Made by a program: the position numbers and the translations under genes. A DNA stretch of 64,000 bases from an uncultured Microscilla sp. (GTDB lineage: Bacteria; Bacteroidota; Bacteroidia; Cytophagales; Microscillaceae). Below the pieces are notes generated by a model that was given only the letters and a program-made list of their open reading frames with translations, ran no database searches and was not told the origin of the DNA. Shown here in pieces: positions 52,368 through 60,937 of this stretch; within the stretch, counting starts at the first letter, position 1, and each line of letters opens with the position of its first letter. The stretch spans positions 53,313 to 117,312 of the forward strand of contig NZ_CANLRP010000006.1 in NCBI RefSeq assembly GCF_947493425.1, given 5' to 3'.

Positions 52368-53639
52368 ATGATGCGAAAGTATACTTATGTTTTAATGATG
52401 TGCGGGGCGCTACTCGTAGGGCTGGCTAGTTGTGGTGGTGGTGGCAAATCTAAAAATGCTGACTCTACCGATACTTCTGCGCAAAAGAATAATTCAACAA
52501 GTTCCAACACCTCAAATGAAAGTGAACAAAGTAGCGAAAGTAGTGGCAATAGTAACAGTAGTGTATCAGCCTCTAAAGAGGCTCAAGTAATCCAAAGTTA
52601 CTGTGACAAACTCAATAGTTATGCTTATATGGAGATTAAAAGTTTATTTGCTAATAATGTAACACAATACATTGGCATGAAAAACACTACCAACGAAGCA
52701 TTAGCCAAAGAAATTAAGCGTTTTTTACCCACAAAAAGTTTTATAGACTATCATGCCGAGGTAGACCAGCTAAAAGTAAATGGCAAAACAGCTCGTGTAC
52801 CCATGAACATCAACTGGGAAGGGTACCAAGCTCGTGTACTTACGGAGATTGAATTTGACGATAATTACAAAATAGTATCATATAAAGAAGTTAAGCGTTT
52901 GCCACTTGCACGAAAAATAAAAACAGAAAAAAGACAAGTGGTGAAAACCTACCAAAACTGTAACTATAAAAGCAAGAAGGGTGATTGCCCTTATATGTCG
53001 TTTGACTATGTAAAGGTGACCCAAGCACCCTCGGTTGAGCTACAAGAAAAAATGAACAAAAAAATTATCAGCCTGCTGAGTATAGGCACTGGTGAAGAAC
53101 TAAAAACAGAGGCAGATGTAACCAAAGCCGCCAACAACTTTGTACAAAGCTTTGCGGAGGCTGTAAAAAGCCATAGTGCCAATAGTACTTGGTATACTAA
53201 AAGTGATTTGAGCGTGAGAGAGAACAACGGCATAGCCAGCGTGATTTATTCGTCAGAAGGCTACGGAGGAGGTGCCCATGGGTTTAGCTCTATAGCTACT
53301 GCTCACTTTGACACAAACACAGGCAAAGAGCTTACCCTGAACGATATCATGGTGCCTAATTATTTGCCAGAAATGAAAAAGATAGCGACAAAGGTTTTTA
53401 GAAAATTAAATGAAATAGAGGATGGAAAAACCATCAGTGATCACGGGTATTCGATGAATGATAACGAAAAGTTTGTACTAGCCAAAAACTTTTTACTTGA
53501 GGGCGATCATATAGAGTTTATGTACAATCGTTATGAAGCTGGTCCTTATTATCTTGCTCCTCCTATGGTTAGACTCAAGTACAAAGACATCAAACACCTA
53601 ATAAAAAAAGATGGACCTTTGGGGCACAAGGTAAAATAG
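52368..53639 (+). CDS. Lipoprotein with DUF3298 (RsiV-like) domain
   Basis: A 423-residue protein with a lipoprotein signal (MMRKYTYVLMMCGALLVGLASC), a Gly/Lys/Ser/Asn-rich linker to about residue 65, a middle domain with small-beta-barrel character, and a C-terminal DUF3298 domain (SVIYSSEGYGGGAHGFSSIATAHFDTNTGKELTLNDIM). The family is related to the extracellular part of anti-sigma factor RsiV and to other lysozyme- or surface-binding lipoproteins. No sigma factor gene is adjacent and no cytoplasmic domain is present. The function is therefore unknown. Confidence 0.82.
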   Translation: MMRKYTYVLMMCGALLVGLASCGGGGKSKNADSTDTSAQKNNSTSSNTSNESEQSSESSGNSNSSVSASKEAQVIQSYCDKLNSYAYMEIKSLFANNVTQYIGMKNTTNEALAKEIKRFLPTKSFIDYHAEVDQLKVNGKTARVPMNINWEGYQARVLTEIEFDDNYKIVSYKEVKRLPLARKIKTEKRQVVKTYQNCNYKSKKGDCPYMSFDYVKVTQAPSVELQEKMNKKIISLLSIGTGEELKTEADVTKAANNFVQSFAEAVKSHSANSTWYTKSDLSVRENNGIASVIYSSEGYGGGAHGFSSIATAHFDTNTGKELTLNDIMVPNYLPEMKKIATKVFRKLNEIEDGKTISDHGYSMNDNEKFVLAKNFLLEGDHIEFMYNRYEAGPYYLAPPMVRLKYKDIKHLIKKDGPLGHKVK

Positions 53640-53674
53640 ATGGTTTAAATAAAGCAGGATTCTTTTAGCAAAAA

Positions 53675-53701
53675 AACCTCTATATTCATCGTATAGAGGT
53701 T
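53675..53701. terminator. Bidirectional terminator between converging genes
   Basis: AACCTCTATA and TATAGAGGTT form a perfect 10-bp stem with a 7-base loop and A/T runs on both sides. It ends both the DUF3298 gene and the PhyH gene. Confidence 0.9.
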
Positions 53702-53725
53702 TTTTTATATTTATAGTTCTCTAAT

Positions 53726-54616
53726 TTAGATAAACAAAGGCAATGAATCTGATACCTCTTTCATTTTTCTGAAAGGTAAGGCTTCTGAACGCTGCAGCCA
53801 GTTATCGGCACGCCAGGTAGTATCTTTGCCTTCTACTACATGGATAGCATAGGCGTGGCGTGATTTGGGCGAAAGATTTTCATAACTCAGATGCACACAA
53901 GCCCCATGCAAAATTACCAACGTACCTGCCTTTACCTCCAAAGGCACTGCTTGTGATAAGTCCCAGGGAGTTTCTTCACCCACAAACTCGGTACTCTTAC
54001 CAGTAGCATTTCGACGAAAATGACGGGTAACTGGATAGGTCTTGTGCGAGCCGGGTATTGCCCACAAGCAACCGTTTTCTTGGGTGGCATCTTCCAGCGC
54101 AAACCAAAAACCAGTGCAAGACGCAGGGTCGGTATTCAGAAAAATACTGTCTTGGTGGGCATTTACTTTATCACCAATGTTCGGTTGCTTAAAGATATAC
54201 ATGCTTTGGGCAACTATAGGATCAACAAAACCCAAGTCAATAGCTGCTTGACAGAGCTCAGGAACATACGAAAAAGCCTCAAAAACCGGGTCAATGTCGT
54301 GCATGGCGTGCCCTAGCTTATTGATCGCAAGTTGTTTGTCTTTGATGAGCTTTCCTTTATTGTCAAAAGCATGGGTCTCGAAAAAACAACGGATTTTGTC
54401 GCCACTTTCTAAAAAGTAAAGGTCTGAAGATAGTTTACGTTGGTCTTCGGTGCTAAACACTGACACTGTATCCATATCAAAATCGTCGATAATTTTCTGA
54501 GCAGCTGCTTTGAGGGCAGCAATACGTTCAGAATTAGTGAAGTTTTCGAGCACTAAAAAACCGTCAGCTTCATAACGTTCAATTTCTTCGGGGGTAAGTA
54601 TAGATAACATATTCAT
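53726..54616 (-). CDS. Phytanoyl-CoA dioxygenase (PhyH) family protein
   Basis: A 296-residue Fe(II)/2-oxoglutarate oxygenase. The iron ligands are His and Asp in VNAHQDSIFLNTDP (HQD) and the distal His in LHGACVHLSYENLSPKSRHAY, which also supplies the 2-oxoglutarate Arg. TGFWFALEDATQENGCLWAIPGSHK is the family signature. The opening LTPEEIERYEADGFLVLENF is typical too. Members hydroxylate lipids, amino acids such as ectoine, or natural products; the substrate here is not known. A minus-strand TACCTTTG at 54656-54649 could be the -7 promoter element. Confidence 0.88.
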   Translation of the reverse strand: MNMLSILTPEEIERYEADGFLVLENFTNSERIAALKAAAQKIIDDFDMDTVSVFSTEDQRKLSSDLYFLESGDKIRCFFETHAFDNKGKLIKDKQLAINKLGHAMHDIDPVFEAFSYVPELCQAAIDLGFVDPIVAQSMYIFKQPNIGDKVNAHQDSIFLNTDPASCTGFWFALEDATQENGCLWAIPGSHKTYPVTRHFRRNATGKSTEFVGEETPWDLSQAVPLEVKAGTLVILHGACVHLSYENLSPKSRHAYAIHVVEGKDTTWRADNWLQRSEALPFRKMKEVSDSLPLFI

Positions 54617-55860
54617 TGTGTGTATCTCTTTGGTTTAGTAGGAGGTAACAAAGGTAATGTAAATCAAGCATAAGTAATTGTTAGATTATGACTAATACCT
54701 CAGCCTCTAAATACCTGATACATTATTTCGGCGATTTTTGCCCACTGACTTTACTTAAAAAAACTTGCGTAGCTCCGGTTCCGATATGCATCGCATGCGT
54801 CAAAGCTTAATTTTACGAACACTTAAAATGCCGTCAAAATCATCAAAAACGACTCTTTTAGGCGCAACTCCTACGGAGCTGTGTCCCGTTTCGTTTATTT
54901 TTTCTACCAAGGTTTCGCCCCACTGGGGCTAATATTCGTAAAAAGTGGCATAAAAACGAGCAAAGAGTTTTGAACGATTCCATAAAAATTGTGATTCAAC
55001 ATAACTTGAAGCTGGTTTTTACAGGCGGAATTTTAAGCCCTGATCAATGCGATATGCATCGGAATTGTAAACTAACTCTGCGTGATTTTGAAGTTCGTCA
55101 GAAAACAAAACTCATCCAAAATAAATGGCGCATTTACTTTATGTTTAAGGTACTAGCTACCCTTATGCCTCTGTGTTCAAAAAGGGATTATCTTATGTAG
55201 AGAAGATAATGATAAATATTTGAACTTTTTGGATCTTTGTCAAAGAAAAAACACACAATAATAAGCCACCTGATTGGGTGAAAATAAAGGGAGTTTGTAC
55301 TCTCTTGTAAAACCATGTACAGTAGGGTGAAAACTTGGACAATAAAGCTATAGCCATTGTTTTCTATCGTAGCCATGCTGTGTTTTAAACACAAATACTT
55401 ACATCAAGACTTCATACTTACTGTTAAAGTATTTCGTTATATTCGCATGGAAGGCATCTTTCTTATGCTTTGCCAGATGATGATATAAAACTATCCACTC
55501 CTACCCAGTCTAAGTACTTTTTCCTGCAAGATTTACAACAAATACAAGCAATAACTTACCCTTTTTATATATCCTATAGGGACACATTATTTTACAACAG
55601 TTTTAGATACTTCAATATTTTCTTTTTTATCGCTGTTGTTTATTCATCATTTGAATAGGCTTTTGATTCAATTGTTTGCATTATACCCCATAACTTACAG
55701 CTACACCAAGGTTACTAAAGTAGGCTCACAGGGTATAAACAGAAGTTAATTCCGTATATTCATTAAATACAAGCATTTTTATCTATTGACTAGCTATAAC
55801 CGCATACTTTATTACTAGTAAATCATCAATATTCAATAAAACATCAAGCAGGTATAGGTT
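54617..55860. other. Long intergenic region with a degenerate inverted repeat, no gene seen
   Basis: This 1.24-kb region lies between divergent genes. A small frame at 54970-55200 has no recognisable features. The segment near 54778-54817 (TTCCGATATGCATCGCAT..GCTTAATTTT) and that near 55028-55067 are imperfect reverse complements over about 39 bases, with a CTACGGAGC motif between them. This could be the remains of a palindromic mobile sequence. The rest is A+T-rich with nothing identified. Confidence 0.45.
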
Positions 55861-58077
55861 ATGAATGTCAATATACTTAATAATAATATTGTTATAAGAG
55901 GATTATTAATCAGTTTAGTTGTCCTTTTATCTGAGTGTCGTTTTTTCGAAAAAGAATTTATTTTACCAAGTCCAACCGCCTTAGAAGCAACAGAAGTAGG
56001 GTCTGATAGTTTCACAGCTAAATGGAACAAAGTAACAGGGGCAGTGGGTTATGAGATAGATGTCGCAACTGATGAGAATTTTAATGCCCCCCTACCCAAC
56101 TACACAAGCAAAAAGGTTACAGAAGGGGTCTCTTTAAAGGTTACAGGCTTAGAGGCCAGCTCTACTTATTATTACAGAGTCCGAGCACTTATTTCCAATC
56201 AAGGATCAAAAAGCTCAAATATTATACAAGTAGCAACTGCTTCTATAGATACACCTGTCACTTATGGAGCTACTGAAGCTACCTCTACCAGCTTTAGGGC
56301 ACATTGGAAAAAAATACCTGAGGCTACTTCTTACTTGTTGGATGTAGCCTCAGACGAAAACTTTAATAATATGTATGGCCAATATAAAGATTGGGAAGTG
56401 GAAGAGGATACTACCTTGTTGGTGAAGGATCTTGAAGTAAATAAAAAATACTTTTATAGAATCAAAGTAAAACAATCCAATTCTATTTCTGAGGCTTCTA
56501 ATGTACAAACAGTTTTCACGAGTACTTTGGCCACTCCAGAAGTACTTGAGCCAACCAATATCCAGTTGACTAGTTTTTCGGCCAATTGGAAAAGCATGCC
56601 AGAGGCTACTTCCTATCGTATAGATGTGGCAACTGACCCTTTATTTAACTCGATATTGGCAAACTACAATGATCGTACTGTTGGGAACAATACCTTGGTG
56701 ATTGCAGACTTAGATGCCAATACAACTTATTACTACCGAGTAAGGGCAATGAATGGTGAAATTACCTCAAATCATTCTGATATTATGTTAGCCACCACTA
56801 GCAACTTGACTGCACCAGTAGCTACAGCAGCCTCCAACATACAGCCCAATAGTTTTCAGGCCAACTGGCAAAAGGTAGACAATGCTTCATTGTATTTATT
56901 GGATGTATCATTGGATGCCAACTTTACCCAAACTATTACTGGTTATCAGTCCAAACAAATCATTGATAATTTTGCTACAGTAGACGGTCTTTTGCCTAAT
57001 ACGAAGGTATATTACAGAATAAAAGTACAAGGGCTCAATGCAGCTTCTGCCTATTCAAATACTATCACAGTGACTACGAGTTCTTTACCTGCCCCTATTG
57101 CGGTAGCCGCCAATGAATCTAAAGCTTACAGCTTTGTAGCACAATGGCAAAGTCAAGCTAATGTGAATACTTATTTGCTGGATGTGGCATTAGATCAGAA
57201 TTTTACCCAATTTCATGCAGGTTACCAAGCCAAGGAAGTGATGGGTACCTCGCATCAGGTAACAGGCCTTGATTTTAGAGCTACTTATTATTATCGCTTA
57301 CGTGCTAAACAAGAAACAAAAATTTCGGGCTATTCTAATGTCATAGAGGTACAACCAGCAGTGAGTACAAGTTGTAGGGTACTAAAGTTGGAACACGCGG
57401 TTGGTGGTAATCCGGCAACATACTCACAATCATTTGAATACGATGGTCAAGGCAGGGTTTCTAAAATCATTCAATACTTACAAGGTGACCTTCGAAGCCA
57501 TACTGTTCACTACCATGCAAATGGGACTATAAACAAGGTGGTCTATTTGTCTACTGGAAGCTTCACACATCAGGAATTTAGGTATGTTTATGAGAACGGG
57601 AGAGTAAAGACTATCACACAATACGGGGTAAATTCAGGGGCAGTAAAGGCATATTGGGTATTTGCTTATAATAGTCTGGGGCAACGCACTCAATGGATTT
57701 CGTACAGAAACGTAAATAAAACTGGTCCAATCTGGCGACACCATGACTATATTTATGATGCGAATGGTAATGTAGTAGAAGTAACCAATGAACATGGGAC
57801 AACGATCAAGCGGTATAATTATGATGACCAACTTTCTCCTTACGCACTATTCAATCAAGATTTAGCTTATTATATCAAGACTACTCGCAATGATAGAAAC
57901 TGGTTTTTGTTTACCCGAAATAATACTAGAGAAGAGATTTTAGATAGTGGTGATGTACAAGGTACAATTTTGACTGCAGTACAGATATACCTCTTTTATT
58001 ACACTAATATTGGAGTAGCTCACAATCAAGAAGGTCATAATTCTACAAAGTATTACCTAGATAATTGTGGGAACTAA
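55861..58077 (+). CDS. Lipoprotein with five fibronectin type III repeats and a C-terminal YD-like domain
   Basis: A 738-residue surface protein. The N-terminal hydrophobic segment ends LVVLLSEC, a plausible lipobox with Cys at about 26. Five tandem fibronectin III domains of about 93 residues follow from about 36 to 500, each with an SFxAxW strand, an (I/L)DV(A/S)xDxNF strand and a TTYYYRV(R/K) strand. The C-terminal 235 residues contain YDxxGRV and YNxxGQRTQW phrases of the YD/RHS type (FEYDGQGRVSKI, YIYDANGNVVEVTNEHG), as in many Bacteroidota surface proteins. No type IX sorting domain is visible. A role in adhesion or glycan binding is inferred. No neighbouring gene is closely linked. Confidence 0.82.
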   Translation: MNVNILNNNIVIRGLLISLVVLLSECRFFEKEFILPSPTALEATEVGSDSFTAKWNKVTGAVGYEIDVATDENFNAPLPNYTSKKVTEGVSLKVTGLEASSTYYYRVRALISNQGSKSSNIIQVATASIDTPVTYGATEATSTSFRAHWKKIPEATSYLLDVASDENFNNMYGQYKDWEVEEDTTLLVKDLEVNKKYFYRIKVKQSNSISEASNVQTVFTSTLATPEVLEPTNIQLTSFSANWKSMPEATSYRIDVATDPLFNSILANYNDRTVGNNTLVIADLDANTTYYYRVRAMNGEITSNHSDIMLATTSNLTAPVATAASNIQPNSFQANWQKVDNASLYLLDVSLDANFTQTITGYQSKQIIDNFATVDGLLPNTKVYYRIKVQGLNAASAYSNTITVTTSSLPAPIAVAANESKAYSFVAQWQSQANVNTYLLDVALDQNFTQFHAGYQAKEVMGTSHQVTGLDFRATYYYRLRAKQETKISGYSNVIEVQPAVSTSCRVLKLEHAVGGNPATYSQSFEYDGQGRVSKIIQYLQGDLRSHTVHYHANGTINKVVYLSTGSFTHQEFRYVYENGRVKTITQYGVNSGAVKAYWVFAYNSLGQRTQWISYRNVNKTGPIWRHHDYIYDANGNVVEVTNEHGTTIKRYNYDDQLSPYALFNQDLAYYIKTTRNDRNWFLFTRNNTREEILDSGDVQGTILTAVQIYLFYYTNIGVAHNQEGHNSTKYYLDNCGN

Positions 58078-58900
58078 GACTCTTTTTAATTAGGCACTGA
58101 GAGGTGGCATTTCATATAACACCATCTAATAGTTTCTGAGAGGTTTGTTGTAGTCCCTTGGTAGGGACTACAACCATCAATCGACCCCTCATCAGCCGCA
58201 AGAAGAGGGTATTCCTAATTTGGCTATTACATATCATTACACTGTTGGGTAGCAGACCAGAAAGTGGGCAAGAGCTTTATGAAAAATAAGGCCTGTACAA
58301 TTGCATTGCCAAATCGAAGAAGAAATTGGTAATTTATTGGCAAACTTTATCAAAATTTAATCACGATTAAACCAAAATAAAACATAAATTAAAAGTGTTT
58401 TATTTATTTTTTCAGATTGTAATACAGTTTTAGTAGACTACTAAAACATTCAATACTCTACCCTACTATTTTTCACCCTGATTTGTGTCTCCACAACTGA
58501 CCATAGGGAGCTCAGCAAAGCTAAATCAAACTGCTCAAAAGCCTAAAAAACAACTCATTTTAGGGTTTCGTTCGCCCCATACAGCGGGATTTATCAATTG
58601 GTGGAGACACACAACCGAAGTAAGGACGGTACTTTTTAAAAACCCATATATCTAATGCATACATAAGGTCAGACAATCATAACAAAGTAAAACTAAACAT
58701 CGCTTACTCTTAGATCACTTCAACCCCAAAAAGCAGCAAGCATACCTAAATAACTAATAGGTGTAAAACTAGCGAATAAAATCCAAGCAAATTCCTGAAT
58801 GCCAAGTGCTATTAACAAACAGTAATGTGAGTCCATAATCGATGAATACTAAAATAACTACTCGCTTTACTTTTACGAACTATGAATTATAAGTAAGGAC
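58078..58900. other. Intergenic region with a strong hairpin and a short inverted-repeat element
   Basis: No gene is seen in 823 bp. At 58147-58174 GTTGTAGTCCCT pairs with AGGGACTACAAC, a perfect 12-bp stem with a TGGT loop but no T run, possibly the end of the fibronectin-repeat transcript. At 58484-58494 TGTGTCTCCAC and at 58601-58611 its exact complement bound a 128-bp segment, which may be a decayed insertion sequence or MITE; no target duplication was found. The remainder is A+T-rich and carries the promoter of the TonB receptor unit. Confidence 0.5.
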
Positions 58901-60931
58901 ATGAAGTTTAAATTACTGTTCATTTTGTGTTGGGTATCAACCATGCCCTTATTTGCACAAAACGTAATTACCAGAAAGAAAAACTGGCAACTACAAGTAC
59001 GTGAGGACATGCTTTATAAGAAGGCTAAAGGTCTTCAAAAGGAAAAGATTTATTCTGCCTCAAGAATGCTAGAATCATTTACAGATGCTCCAGTATCTGC
59101 TACAGTAATAAGCAGTCAAACCATCGAAAAAACTGGTGTTACAAATATTACAGAAGCGCTAAGACTTGCGCCTGGTTTGTTGGTTCAACAAAAAACCAAT
59201 GGAAACTATGAAGTACACATTCGCCAAAGCAATTCACTTGGCGGTTTAATGCAGGATGTTCACAACCAACAAATATTACTCATCATTGATCATATACCAC
59301 AATACGATTATTTATTTGGTGGCATTACTTGGGAAACCTTACCCATAGATATTCAAGATGTGGAGCGAATAGAAATTGTTAGAACCCCATCAGTAGTCTT
59401 TTTTGGAGGAATGGCTATCAATGGAGTCATTCATATTTTTACCCATGTACCGCAAGACAACGAACTAAAAATCAACCTAAATTCTCAGGCTGGAGTGATG
59501 GCTAAAACAGATAATCCCTCTCTGGCTAATAATAATTTATCTGGCGCTCACCGTGGAGATTTGAGTTTTGGTTTGTCAGATAAGCTTCGTTTTCGCTTGT
59601 CAGGCAATTATCACTTTATGAATCGTTCACAAGATGAGTTCTTTTTACTTAGTGAAAATAGGAATGTTGTCAGTGATTCTCTATGGTTTTTCAAACAAAA
59701 TGTTCCCCAAACTAATTTAAATACCACTTTGGCTAGAGAAAGTTTGGGAGTAAATGCATTCACTTTTTATAAACCATCTGACAAATTATCAACATCTGCC
59801 CAGATATTTTTTCAACAATCTCAGGCACAAACTATCTATACAGATGATACACTTGCCTTGGCGCATAGAAAGTCTAAATCATATGGTATCAACTTAAATA
59901 CGCACTTCCATAAATTTCACTTGAATATATCTCACCATGAAGGCGAAAAAGATTATGCTTTAGGTTATTCAGGAAATAATTTTAACTTTTCGCAAACTCA
60001 AGCCTCACTCAATCACCGTTTCCGTTACAAAGCTGTTGACTTACATTCAGGAGGAGGGTTTTTAAGCTCAGTAGCTACTCCTACAAGGCCTATTGACTCT
60101 ATAAGACCTACTCAACACCAGTTTGTAAACTACTACACTTTTTTAAAAGCAAACTTTAATATTTTGCCTAAGTGGCGTATTATGGCGTCAGTTAGAGGAG
60201 ACAAATATGAACAGATAACACCCATTTATTTGTCTTATCAATTGAGCACATCTTTAAAGTTAAATCAACACTTGATAAGAGGAGCTTATACTTATAATGA
60301 AGGTGCAGCATTGATAAGACAGCTTCACCAACAGACAACTCGCTCTGTATTACCAGGTATTAACCCCAACAAAAGTCAATCTTTTGAATTAGGCTGGACT
60401 GCGAAAATAGTCTCGAATATCAACACATCTATTACAACTTTTTACAGTAATTTAGATTTTAATACAGTTTATCAACCTATAGTCAACCAAGGTGATGCTC
60501 AAAATTATCGCTCTACCTTGGTTCAAGCTGGCACCACAGCACGGCTACAGGCTTGGTTTAACAAATTTCAAATAGAAGGATTTATCACATTACAACGTAG
60601 TGCTAAAACTCTGGATGAACTACAAAGTGGTGATCTACAAAGTACCCCTCAATTTTACGGAGGGTTTCAACTTAATTATGCTGGATTCTTAAGCAAACTC
60701 AACGTCAATATCCAAGGTCATTTTTATGAAGGATACCAGTTTAATACCACATATGGCCAGGTGTATATTCCTACCCGTATGTTGCTAAACAGCAAAATAT
60801 CTTACAAAGTATGGCAAAAACACAGCGTATTTATCAATGTTAGGAACCTACTTAATTCTGCCCAACAAGAATATGCTTTTGCTGACACTATATCGGGTTT
60901 ATACCTCTTTGGAATTAATATTAATCTGTAA
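58901..60931 (+). CDS. TonB-dependent receptor
   Basis: A 676-residue outer membrane protein. The signal peptide (MKFKLLFILCWVSTMPLFAQ) is followed by a plug domain at about 50-175: VSATVISSQTIEKTGVTNITEALRLAPGLLVQQ, HNQQILLIIDHIP and IQDVERIEIVRTPSVVFFGGMAINGVIHIFT. The 22-strand barrel follows, ending with NVRNLLNSAQQEYAFADTISGLYLFGININL and a terminal hydrophobic residue as needed for outer membrane insertion. No carboxypeptidase-like N-domain and no clear TonB box were seen. The plug resembles the CirA/FepA-type siderophore group more than SusC. The downstream TPR-SpoIIE phosphatase starts 6 bp after its stop. Confidence 0.9.
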   Translation: MKFKLLFILCWVSTMPLFAQNVITRKKNWQLQVREDMLYKKAKGLQKEKIYSASRMLESFTDAPVSATVISSQTIEKTGVTNITEALRLAPGLLVQQKTNGNYEVHIRQSNSLGGLMQDVHNQQILLIIDHIPQYDYLFGGITWETLPIDIQDVERIEIVRTPSVVFFGGMAINGVIHIFTHVPQDNELKINLNSQAGVMAKTDNPSLANNNLSGAHRGDLSFGLSDKLRFRLSGNYHFMNRSQDEFFLLSENRNVVSDSLWFFKQNVPQTNLNTTLARESLGVNAFTFYKPSDKLSTSAQIFFQQSQAQTIYTDDTLALAHRKSKSYGINLNTHFHKFHLNISHHEGEKDYALGYSGNNFNFSQTQASLNHRFRYKAVDLHSGGGFLSSVATPTRPIDSIRPTQHQFVNYYTFLKANFNILPKWRIMASVRGDKYEQITPIYLSYQLSTSLKLNQHLIRGAYTYNEGAALIRQLHQQTTRSVLPGINPNKSQSFELGWTAKIVSNINTSITTFYSNLDFNTVYQPIVNQGDAQNYRSTLVQAGTTARLQAWFNKFQIEGFITLQRSAKTLDELQSGDLQSTPQFYGGFQLNYAGFLSKLNVNIQGHFYEGYQFNTTYGQVYIPTRMLLNSKISYKVWQKHSVFINVRNLLNSAQQEYAFADTISGLYLFGININL

Positions 60932-60937
60932 CACTCC

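Noticed and set aside
54970..55200. 76-residue frame
   Set aside because: No domain, signal or clear start context, and it overlaps an inverted-repeat region.
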